64,000 bases of DNA, from the NCBI GenBank assembly GCA_020055645.1, contig CM034547.1, positions 42,945,909 to 43,009,908 of the forward strand, written 5' to 3'. Under the pieces are notes generated by a model. That model did not search any database. It had not been told where the DNA came from and saw nothing but the letters and a program-made list of their open reading frames with translations. A program made the translations under genes and the position numbers. Of this stretch, positions 1 to 9,836 are shown one piece after another. This stretch comes from Tomocerus qinae (taxonomy: Eukaryota > Arthropoda > Collembola > Entomobryomorpha > Tomoceridae). Each line of letters starts with the position of its first letter. Position 1 is the stretch's first letter.

Positions 1-1299
1 TGATGATACAGGTGAACGCTAAACTGGGAGGAGCACCGTGGACTGTTAGAGTGCCCCTGAATGTAACTATTTTTAAAATTGTCTTTGTCTATTTCATTTT
101 AATGTATCTTATTTACAATGTCTATCCAAAATCCAAATACAACTTGAATACGACACTAGCCACTGATCATTCTTGTGCTACATAAGAATAGTCTTTTAGT
201 TGCGCATTTAGTTATGTTATTATTAGTATTAAGATGGAAATCAAGAGGTAATGATTTATTGACGTGGTGGTTTCATTTTACAGCAATTAATGGTCATTGG
301 TTTTGATGTCTATCATTGCGGAAAAAATAAGGGACGTAGTGTTGGTGCTGTGGTTGCGTCAACAAATAAAGATTTGTCTTCCTACATCAGTGTGACATCG
401 TATCACGATTCCAGGGAAGAACTGGCAAGCAACTTAGCTAGTGACATAACAAGTTAGTGAAATCAATGATTAAACCCATTACTATTTTTTATACATGTAA
501 TAAATTATTTGCTCAATAACAAATTCAATTCCATGTTTATAGAATGTCTCCATTCTTACAAATCTCTAAATCAGTGTTTGCCAGCACGTATCATCATGTA
601 CCGCGACGGGGTTGGTGAAGGTCAACTCACTTTTGTTTATCGCATTGAGCTGGAGCAAATAAAGGTTAAATTTTCTAAATAGACTTCCTATATGTACCAA
701 TTGGTAATTAAAGCTAATGTAATAATGAAATAAGAAATAACGTTTGTAACTTTTGTATTTACTTTTAGAATGCAATGAAAAATGTTTACAAATCTTGTAA
801 TGCACCTGAGCCAAAATTTTCATTTTTGGTTGTCAACAAGCGAATTAATGCAAGGATTTTTCAGAGAAGCGTAAGACCTGGTGGACCACCTTCAAATCCG
901 CCAGCTGGAACTGTTGTAGACGATGTTATTACACTGCCAGAACGGTAAATATATTGCGATGATAATATTTAGTTTGAATTTTGAATTCTTTTGAGTTTTA
1001 ATTGATTAAATAAATGTTCTTGCAGATTTGACTTCTATCTGATTGCTCAAAAGGTTGGCGTCGGAAGCGTCAGTCCTACATCGTACAATGTGTTAGTTGA
1101 CCAGCAGGGCCTGACTGCCGATCGACTGCAACTGTTGACTTACAAGCTGTGTCACATGTATTACAATTGGTCTGGCACTGTGGCTGTACCTGCACCGTGT
1201 CAATATGCACATAAATTGGCATACTTGACTGGTGTTGCTCTTCAATCTTGTGTATCTCCAGGTTTGGCACGTTTGTCCAACAAACTCTACTACCTATAA
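1..1299 (+). CDS. piwi: Piwi-clade Argonaute, C-terminal part (5' end outside window)
   Basis: PIWI-domain half of a piRNA-guided RNA slicer of the germline transposon-silencing pathway. Five exons join in frame with GT-AG introns: <1-62, 284-452, 543-664, 769-944, 1026-1299, giving 266 residues to the stop. Visible Piwi signatures in order: INAKLGG-type motif ([10 protein letters not shown]), GFDVYH (first catalytic Asp), a REEL segment that probably holds the glutamate finger, [10 protein letters not shown] (second Asp), [26 protein letters not shown] and [11 protein letters not shown] (catalytic His). The DDH slicer residues are therefore all present, so the protein should be catalytically competent. 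It ends in LYYL, like other Piwi proteins, whose C-termini insert in the MID domain. GFDVYHCGK and the TVVDD block place it in the Piwi rather than the Ago clade. The N, PAZ and MID domains lie to the left of the window. Which Piwi paralogue this is cannot be told from this half. Confidence 0.95.
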
Positions 1300-1563
1300 T
1301 TCAGTTCCCTGAGCCAAAAGGCTAGGAGAGCTTTAGGAGAGAGAGAGAGTCCTTTCATCGTCGATTTCAACTTTTTCATCTGTCTTTCAATATTTTCACT
1401 ACTATCTTAAATATTTTGAGAAGGAGTGAAAATGTCTTGGACGTATCAAATGACTCTATTTAATTGTGAACATGCATGGTTTCTTTAGTACAATGCAAAG
1501 CGAAATATACCATTTAAACGTACAAAGGGAGTACATAATTACTTTTGGAAATATAGAAGACGA

Positions 1564-1569
1564 AATAAA
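1564..1569 (+). terminator. candidate polyadenylation signal for piwi
   Basis: AATAAA lies 265 bp after the piwi stop in AT-rich DNA. It is the first canonical hexamer downstream. Further AATAAA hexamers occur later, for example near 2718 and 4770, so a longer 3' UTR is possible. Confidence 0.4.
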
Positions 1570-3599
1570 ATGATTCCATTGGCAGCTGTTATGCTATCGT
1601 CTATTTTCCTGTTTTACTGTGCCTTAAGCTATCCTTCCACTACTTATAGAAAAGGAGTTTTAACTACATACAAAACGATCATGATATTCAATGACGATAA
1701 TATATATAGTACTCCATTTGAAACCTAATGTTCAAATCGAAATTAGCAATAAATCTAAGCGTACATAGCTCTGGAAATTAAGTTAAAATAATACTACCTT
1801 CCAACAAACCCATTAATTGATCAATTATTTATTGGGTGTTGTAAATAATGGGGACTGTGAATCATGACCTGTTCAAGGATACAAATAATGACGAAGCTCA
1901 TTTGTTACAAATATATTATTCACTGCCACGTTGTCCTTGCCCAACGACTTAGTGACTAGAAAATAGTTCAAAAGACACGTTTGATACAATCTCAGAAATA
2001 TTTTCAAACGACAATTTTTGACTACAAAATATTATGTAATACTTAAATCTGAATTCCTTTGATATACTTAAAAGTGGGTAGACCGATCGGTAGATACTAC
2101 CTGCTTATATATAGTCACTAAATACTATTATGTTAGCGTTATTGCACTAATTTTATTACCGATGCTGGTAATACTAAAATTAACATGTAAAAAACTAGTT
2201 ATACGAACTAGCAATTTTTTAGTTCAGGTTGGAGTTAGAAGTAAGACCAATAAATGTTGAGAAATTGTTTTTCATTAAAATATTGCATTGAAATGTGAAA
2301 CATAAAGATTACTACAATATAATTTTAAAATGTGGTTCTGCTTAGCTCTGTCCTGCCTTATACTTTTATGTTTTAATTTTGTTACCGTTATTGTTATTGT
2401 TATTACTTAATATCTCAGCTTAAAGACTTTTTGTTTGCTCAAATGTTACATTTGCCACCTGATTGTTGATTTTTGGATTATTTATGGATCTGTTTTAAAA
2501 CTTAATAGTATAATATTATGTTGAATGAATAATGTTTGTAAGATTTTAGCGTAGGAAAACATTTTAAAGTACCTTACTGCAATGTACAGAAATGATACAC
2601 AAAAAACTGTTTGTGGACCACTGTTGTAAAAAACACTATCCTATTAATATTTATACTATTAATTGGATAAATCAGCAATAGAAGCAATTTTAAGTCATGA
2701 AAGTTTGGTTCTCTAGAATAAAGAAATGAATAAGACACCAGTGCATTAAATATTTTCGAAAGAATTCATTCAGTTGTTTTCAGATTTAGATGATATAGTT
2801 GCTTAAGTTGCTTTTATGCTTAAAAACATATTTAATATTTAACTATAAACTTATTATTTTACATGTTATGCACTCGTATAGCTAGCTTAACTACATTAAA
2901 GGAAGTTGTATTATTGTTTGTATAGTACCCATTGTAATATGTGTGCCTTGTTCGTGCCTACTAAATATATTATTACTAATACCGAGTTTTTGTAAACATG
3001 ACTGTTAGAGAAGGGTTCTGATCTGAGTGAGTTTCAATTTTCAATGTAAAAATGTCTTTTAAGGCTATATGGGCAAGGGTTTTAAAAAATAATTGTAATA
3101 TTATTACAATAATGATATACGAGCTGGAAAGTAATGTTACTTTGGGTTTAATATTTTATAAGGGGGTATAAGTAATTTAATATTATAAAGGAGTGTAGTT
3201 TAGAGGTAATGACTGTAACAATTTTTAGGCTTAGACATTACTACAGAAATTATAGCGTGGCTTAGGCACAAAAGAAAATGATTTAAAGTGTATTTTATGT
3301 ATTTAATAAAATAATATTAGATAATTTTTATAGAATGCAAACCAAATTCAAATTAATTACATTAATTTTAATTAATTAAAAAAGTAAAAAATGTATTTTA
3401 AAGGTAAATTTTGGGTACTTTGAATATTGATAGTTTTTTTGAATGAATAAAGGCGAACTTGAAGGGCTTATTTTAACCATAGAAAATAATAAATGTAATA
3501 GGTAAATAATACATGACATGACATTGACTCGGTTCGGTTGAATGGTGGCTGACGAGTCGAGGATGCTAGTTACATTGAAAAGGAACCTAATAATTATTT
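1570..3599. other. AT-rich non-coding stretch after piwi
   Basis: No ORF with recognisable protein features on either strand. The stretch is AT-rich with several AATAAA hexamers; part of it may be extended piwi 3' UTR. I see no RNA gene or transposon ends. Confidence 0.5.
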
Positions 3600-4200
3600 A
3601 ATTACGCATTACTCTTTCTCAATTTCAGTAATTACAAATCACTCAACATTTAATTTACAATGTATTTACATTTTACTTAATTTTCCCGTTTAAAAATTAG
3701 TTTCACAATTTAGTTACAAATTATTTCAATTTTAGTAAATAAAAAATAACGAAATAGTTTCTCAATTTTAGTAGTTACAAATATAATATAAGAAATAACA
3801 TCAATTTTGGTAGTTAAAAACAACTTTAATTTCAGATGAGAAAAATTAGTGTAAATTATATAAAATAAATGCTTTCTTAATTTTAATAGATAATGTCTTA
3901 GTTATTAGTTAGAAATTAGAAATAGAAATTACTTTCTCAGATTTAGAATTTAGGAATAGGAATCACAATTTACTTACCATTAATTTTAGAAATTACAAAT
4001 TATTCTCAAATTTAGAAATTACAAATTACTCTTAATTTTATAAATTACAAATTACTCTTAATTTTATAAATTACAAATTACTCTTAATTTTGTAAATTAC
4101 AAATTACTTTACTAACTAATTTACTATTTTAGTAATTGCAAATCTTGATTGTCAATTTTGGCAGTCATACAAAGTACTTTCTCGATTTTAGAAGTTACCA
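3600..4200. repeat. degenerate tandem satellite, 26-bp unit in its best-kept part
   Basis: A loose array built on the motif AATTTTA(G/T)nAATTACAAATTACT(C/T)T recurs through about 600 bp. The clearest part, about 4010-4110, repeats a 26-bp unit (starts ATTACAAATTACTCTTAATT) nearly three times with one or two substitutions. Copies to the left are progressively more diverged, with variable spacing. It is extremely AT-rich and has no coding potential. This looks like an old local satellite with a small recently homogenised core. Confidence 0.75.
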
Positions 4201-5874
4201 ATTACAGTGACAATTAGATATTATATTATAAATACAATTACCTACTTGTATACTTCTCATTTCTTTAAGTTAATTAAGGTTTAGATTCATAAAGTCAAAT
4301 ATTTAAAACTGAATGTGTAATGAATGTGATAATTATTATAGTTTTTCAAAAACAAATTTTCTTGTGCTAAAAATATCAATGAGATTCAGATTGTGTGTTG
4401 GTTCTGTATGACTTAAAAAATAAGCTGATTGTAATTAATTGTATTAGTAATGTGATTAAGCCATTAACTAAATTGCCTTAGAATGGGCCATCAACTGTTA
4501 TGGCCATTTAAATTGAGATTTCTGTGCAATATAAAAAATAACAAGAGAACTTAAATCAAGGCTGTATCAATCCTGGGCATTATGCAATTCAAGTTTTGCT
4601 GAAGGTATCTCTAATCTTATAATCAAAATACCTATGACCTATGCAAAATAAATTCTTAATTTAGTATCATTGTATCTCAATTTGACTTTTATTAATAACG
4701 CTTGATCTGTGCCTTTATATTATGTATTACAATTTGACATATTTTGTACATTCCTCCGTAAATTGGAAAATAAAGTATTTAGCTTGTAGTTGAACTAATT
4801 CAAAATAATTCAAAAGTAACTCAATCATTGAAAGTTTGCGAAGATGCATAGTAGAACGCGTTAAGCCCAAAACTGTAATGGACATCGAATGGGACAATGC
4901 CCTTAGATTTAGGTAACTACTCGACTACAATCGTAATAATCATCATAATTAGATCATGAATGATGTACCGAGTACCGGTACTATGGAATATGGACCAGAC
5001 TGCCAGACATGGCAGGAAATGTGATGAACAGGTGATACATAATATAAAAACTACTTTTCCAGTTTTATCTGTGGTGAATAATAATACAATGATAAATAGA
5101 ATGGTTGAAATTATTACTTTTTCGTGGTTTAATATTCAGGGCATTATTATTCAGTTTCCTCCAGAATCCAGACAGAAGCATTTGAAGATGATACTTACAA
5201 CAGGCTTACGGGTAGTTAATAATTTATAAAGTATGATTTGAATACATGCATTCTTAGGATTACGTACGTATAATATACAATACATACATTTATGGGAAGA
5301 AGATATAACAGTGTGTAGAGAAATATTATATAGGGAAGGGCAGTAAGGAGTATAGCATGGGCTGTCTTACAAGGTATAATTTGTAATTGTATGATGAGAT
5401 GAGCAATGGCCAATTAGTGATGTAGATTAATGTGTATAAGGTTCAAAATCAGAGTAGCACGTTGTACTGTTATGCTTATTATATGCCTAATTGTCTGTAC
5501 AGGTTCGTATAAAATAGTGACTGGGCTAACAGAATCTCCAAAATGCATCTAATTCTTAATTATACATCTGCAAACACGTTACGTAAATGTGTAGATACAC
5601 CCAAATTATATTCATACTTTATAACGTTCATTGTAACCCGAAATGTATGTAATTATGTAGTAGAGAAGAGTGGTTGAAGAAAGCTTGCCTAAACATTTTA
5701 GTATTTTATTTGTTTACTGGACTGGAACAACTTATCTACTAAGTTAAATCTTAGACGGGGCTACATAATCGGTCATCATAGGTGCTGGGGTGCTGCTGTA
5801 TTTTATTTAAATAGAGGAGATTACATTATAGAATTTAATTTCTAAGTTGAGAAAAGATCCAAATTTTCGAAAAA
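4201..5874. other. intergenic, no supported feature
   Basis: AT-rich DNA between the satellite and the lectin gene. An 89-codon plus-strand ORF at 4960-5229 shows no family motif, signal peptide or consistent splice context, and is treated as chance. Confidence 0.5.
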
Positions 5875-6785
5875 ATGTGCACAATTAAAAGTTCTTCCTC
5901 TTTTGTTTACATAGCTTTCATTTTGTCTTTAGCTTTCGTAGTAAACTCTGAGAATGATAATGACGTAGATAAAAATCCTACAGAAGAAGAGCCATCAGAT
6001 GACAATGAATTAGAAGAAGCAGGTTTAAGATTAATGGTCCCAACCAAAAATAGTAAAGTCCTTCGTGTTGCCTATTATGTCAGCAAATTCATGGTAAGTC
6101 GAATTCTCAAGCTTAACATTCTCAAGAATTCTATTTTATTAATTCACAAAATCGCCAATTTCTTATACAATACAGACATCATAATCATATGGAAAACAAT
6201 AAAACAGTTATTGTTCCCACACATGTGTAGCAGTTTTCATAGTTTTCAGGGATTTGAAAGTAATAGTTTCAGATTTCTAAATTATATACCACAGGTAATA
6301 ATTAACTTTTCTTATTGCAGGCCGACTGGGATACAGCCGGCAAATATTGTGCGGATGTTAACATGAAATTAGTAGCGATCGAGGATGTTTATGAAGACAG
6401 TGATATTGTTGGTTATCTTAAGACTCAAGGTAATAAAGCTTGGCACTCATGTAAATTTTTACATGTTTACAAGTTTTTACAGACCTCCAAAATATATTTA
6501 CTTTTCGTACTTTTAAACATAATATCTATATATCTAAATATCATGATAGATATCTTACGAGCTTGGACATCGGGAAATGATTTGGCTGTAAATGGCAGAT
6601 ATGTTTGGTCAGCGACCAAAAAACCATTTTTATATTCAAATTGGCACAAGAGCCACATTCCCAGGGATGAAAGGAGATCCTGTGTCTTCACTGCAACAGA
6701 CAAATTTTGGAATGATGGAACATTTGGCTGGGATGAGGATTATTGTAACACTAGACATCATTTCATTTGCGAAGAACAACTGTAA
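5875..6785 (+). CDS. secreted C-type lectin-domain protein
   Basis: Probably a secreted carbohydrate- or pathogen-binding protein. Three exons (5875-6093, 6321-6429, 6562-6785) give 183 residues. Residues 1-25 form a signal peptide with a hydrophobic core (FVYIAFILSLAFVV). An acidic linker rich in D, E and N follows to about residue 50. The C-type lectin fold then runs to the C-terminus. The four framework cysteines are C83, C150, C171 and C179, which fit the canonical 83-179 and 150-171 disulfides. FWND at 158-161 corresponds to the WND calcium-site motif. The usual EPN or QPD sugar-specificity tripeptide is absent: that segment reads SNWHKSHIPRDERR, so sugar binding is uncertain. Arthropod C-type lectins of this size usually act in humoral immunity or cuticle and gut surfaces; the specific role here is not known. 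Confidence 0.88.
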
Positions 6786-6812
6786 TGTATAATATTTATG
6801 AACAATTTTATG

Positions 6813-6818
6813 AATAAA
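6813..6818 (+). terminator. polyadenylation signal of the lectin gene
   Basis: AATAAA 28 bp after the lectin stop codon, the expected position for a compact 3' UTR. Confidence 0.6.
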
Positions 6819-7284
6819 AACTTTTTAGGTATATACTTAGGGAAGGTTTAATGGATACACACACGACTATAAATAGTCAAATGTAACTCAAAAATTAAAA
6901 AATGGTTAGACACAAGGGGAATCCATTATGAAAGGAAAAATATTAAAATATTTACTAATTTTTACTGTCAGTCAATTTTTTAACTATTTCGGAGTTAAAA
7001 TTAAATGCAGTGTCAAATCAAAAACTCATTTTCAGCAAAAGTGTTAATTTTTTTCCCATGTAACTGTTCATTGCATTGCATCGGTAATACATAACTTTAC
7101 TTAGAAGATTAGATTACCTTTCCACCCGCGAGATTTTAATTTCGTGTAGTAAACAGAATTTTGGCTAAGTTCTTCTTCCGTTCCGGGCCCTAGTTCTTCT
7201 GGTCCGGTCAAGTCTCCAATACTCCAATCCTAGTCAATATTGTCGTCACTGTTGGTTGGTGGCTTGAGGCTTGGGGGTTACTGA
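6819..7284. other. intergenic; mRpL21 promoter side
   Basis: AT-rich on the left and more GC-rich from about 7120, with CTTCTTCCG and TTCCGGGCCC-like blocks just before the mRpL21 start. Such blocks fit a housekeeping promoter and 5' UTR, but no TATA box or defined initiator was identified. Confidence 0.35.
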
Positions 7285-8664
7285 ATGTCAAAAATGTTCA
7301 ACAGATTTCTTTTACGATCGTTTCCAGCTGTAAAACATAAAATTACTGCATTATCCGCCACTAATGTTGCTGAAATGTCCACCAAACATGCAGGATGTTC
7401 AAGTTCTCTGTTAGTTGGATGTCAAGCTTTGAAAGGTTTCCACCCTGTTAGAGGGAATGCCCTTAATAGACAGTGCATCGCCGAATTTGCTAGAAGACCA
7501 CAACGGAACACAAATCGAGTCCGGCAATCATACACCGATGCTCAGCATTTTACACTATTGAAGCCCATGGAAAGGCGTCATGTTCGGGTTTGGGATCCGG
7601 AATGTTAGTTTTTAATTTCATACAAATCAATAAATCAAAATTTGTAAATAGTGTATAGTGATATTATCTGTGAATACTTGAAATTAATTTTCTTACTTGT
7701 ATTTTTTTAAATGTGTATTTAGTACATAAGTTGAAGATGGAAAAATTAGGATTAACGGATATAGAAGAAACTGAACACGCTAAAGAATTACGCTTACAGA
7801 CAGAAAGGATGCAACAAAATGGTATTCATTAATTTTCATGTATTTCATAAATAGACATGATAATTACGTTAATTTATTCATCATATTGATATTTAAAATA
7901 ATATTGTGATTTAAAAATTCTTAAATAGCGGTGTTAACAGAGATTGAAAATCAGCTACTGGACCCTCGTCAACAACTCTTTGCGGTTGTCCAAATTACAG
8001 GAAGGCAATACAAAATTAGTGAAGGAGATATTCTGATCATTCAAGGTCACTGGGCCCCGAATATTGGTGATCGTCTTCGATTTGAAAAAGTATATAAATA
8101 AAAGATATTCAACGAAACCAGTACACATGAGTTAGGGCGTTGGGGTCTTGAGGTTGGGATTGTGAAGCCTATTTGTTGGGTCTTATAATATGGTCCGATG
8201 TAAAGTTGTATTTTCTGGGATTTAGTGCCTACTTGACCACATACTAGGACATACTTGGCCACCAAACCAGAATACAAAACTAAATATATATCTATATATA
8301 ACTATAATATATAAAACCGTATTATGTGTATCATTTATTTTAGGTTCTTCTGGTTGGAAATTCCGATTTCACTTTGATTGGACAACCTATGGTCGATTGG
8401 ACGAGATTCAGAATTGAAGGAACTATCATTGAAAAAACTTTGTCAGATTTAAAGTTACATTTCCATATGAGAAAACGGAATAACTATCGGAGGTTAAATT
8501 GTAAGTATGTTTTAATTATAAGAATCAAATAGTTAAATATAGCACATTTTTTGTACTTTTGTTGAGAATACTTATTTTGGAAATATTATTTTTCAGTCAA
8601 TAAATTTCCTTACACTATGGTACGGATAAATCAAATTGAGTACGAAAGGCAGCAATTGGAGTAA
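7285..8664 (+). CDS. mRpL21: mitochondrial large-subunit ribosomal protein bL21m
   Basis: Nuclear-encoded component of the mitochondrial large ribosomal subunit. Five exons join in frame: 7285-7603, 7723-7821, 7929-8089, 8344-8500, 8597-8664 (267 residues). The N-terminus (MSKMFNRFLLRSF) is basic and hydrophobic, as expected for a mitochondrial presequence. A DIEETEHAKEL segment precedes the bL21 core, which shows QQLFAVVQITGRQYKISEGD, then GDRLRFEKVLLVG, then FTLIGQPMV, then a basic FHMRKRNNYRRLN tail. These are the diagnostic L21 strands and match mammalian MRPL21 in order and spacing. The second Met at 7294 has a better initiation context and could be the real start. Exon 2 begins after the AG at 7721-7722; a second AG eight bases later breaks the frame. 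Confidence 0.93.
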
Positions 8665-8820
8665 GACATACGTGGGCTAACTCTCGTAACTAATTTTTCA
8701 AAACTTACGTATGCCTATTACCTATTACTGATTATGTGTATGATGTTGAGTAGTAAAATATGTTCAGAAGTATCTGTAGTTAAGTCAAGTTACTTATTTT
8801 TTACATAAAAGAATATTTGA

Positions 8821-8826
8821 AATAAA
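8821..8826 (+). terminator. candidate polyadenylation signal for mRpL21
   Basis: AATAAA 157 bp downstream of the mRpL21 stop, in AT-rich convergent space before the minus-strand gene that ends at 9041. Confidence 0.45.
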
Positions 8827-9040
8827 CTTGCTAAACAATTTACAAAGAACAAATCAAATATTGATTTACTGTTTCAGTATTTTTTTCAAATAAGCTTTTT
8901 CATACATTCGATTTATAAGTTAGATCAACAATAAGACACTTAAAATTAACAAACTATAGAAATAATATTATCTTTGCCATGTAATACTTTGAGTTATTCT
9001 TTACACTCTCATGTTAATGTTACACATGTACGAAATCGAT

Positions 9041-9511
9041 TCATATTATTTTCAAGTTTAGTTTGGCTCGATTTATTGAAGTTTTGTTAGTCTGGGTTCC
9101 TACGTGGCGTCGTTTTGTTTCGGCTTGAAGTACATCTCCTGATTCCCCAGCTGCGTCAGAAGGCAGATATATCTTTTTCAAATTGGTTTCCAAATTCCAA
9201 GTGTCCCCTTTGGCGGATGAAGTAGTGATGCTTACTCCTGGCTTTGGGTTAGTTTTATCTTGATTCGACTGACAGACCTCCTTAGAAGTTCCTATCATTG
9301 AACTGGTATCCATGAAAAATGAATGGAGAATGTTAGCCACTTTCTGCATATGCCCATTGGCAATCACAAACAATATTGATGACACAATGACGGCGACCAA
9401 GGATGATACAGCAACTAAAATTCTAACCCACGGTTCCATATTCAATTGACTGATTACAACCATTGTAATGATAGCCAATAGCAATAGTGCAAACAGCTTT
9501 TTATTGACCAT
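9041..9511 (-). CDS. small membrane protein with two predicted helices, unrecognised
   Basis: Single-exon ORF of 156 residues starting at the ATG at 9511 (MVNKKLFALL). The frame stays open upstream only through a GTG codon, so 9511 is the first usable start, with an adenine at -3. Residues 5-22 (KLFALLLLAIITMVVISQ) and about 30-51 (ILVAVSSLVAVIVSSILFVI) are hydrophobic helices separated by a short loop. The rest is a polar tail with Ser/Thr, Lys and Gly-rich segments. No family motif is recognised. It sits back-to-back with the FRRS1-like gene, sharing a 325-bp intergenic region. The helical pair suggests a hairpin membrane insertion; function is unknown. Confidence 0.6.
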   Translation of the reverse strand: MVNKKLFALLLLAIITMVVISQLNMEPWVRILVAVSSLVAVIVSSILFVIANGHMQKVANILHSFFMDTSSMIGTSKEVCQSNQDKTNPKPGVSITTSSAKGDTWNLETNLKKIYLPSDAAGESGDVLQAETKRRHVGTQTNKTSINRAKLNLKII

Positions 9512-9836
9512 TTTTGAAGACAAGTTGGGATTGCAAAACCGAGGAAGACAAATCAGAATCACCGGACCAGTGGAGTGGAGGAGTTTCCACGTGTAATATT
9601 ATGAGATTTCAGTATCCTAAAAAGTGTATACCATGGTGATGTCATTTCAATTTGGTAAAGTACTTTGCACTTTGATATTGTTAACATTGAAATAATCCCT
9701 TTTGGCCGAAGTTTGAATTTCTTTTATATTGAATGTCGTATTGAATTTCTTACATATTCTATCTGCCTTGAAAAGTTTAGGACGCTATTATTTATTACAT
9801 AGGGTTGTGGAGGGTGAATCTGTTTTTTGAACGACA
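9512..9836. promoter_or_regulatory. shared divergent promoter region
   Basis: The 325 bp between two head-to-head starts (minus gene at 9511, plus gene at 9837) must hold both 5' UTRs and promoters unless there are unseen upstream exons. No clear TATA box or initiator pair could be assigned. Inference from gene layout only. Confidence 0.35.

Noticed and set aside
4960-5229. 89-codon plus-strand ORF between piwi and the lectin gene
   Set aside because: No family motif, no signal or membrane pattern, and no splice partners; length is within chance for AT-rich DNA.
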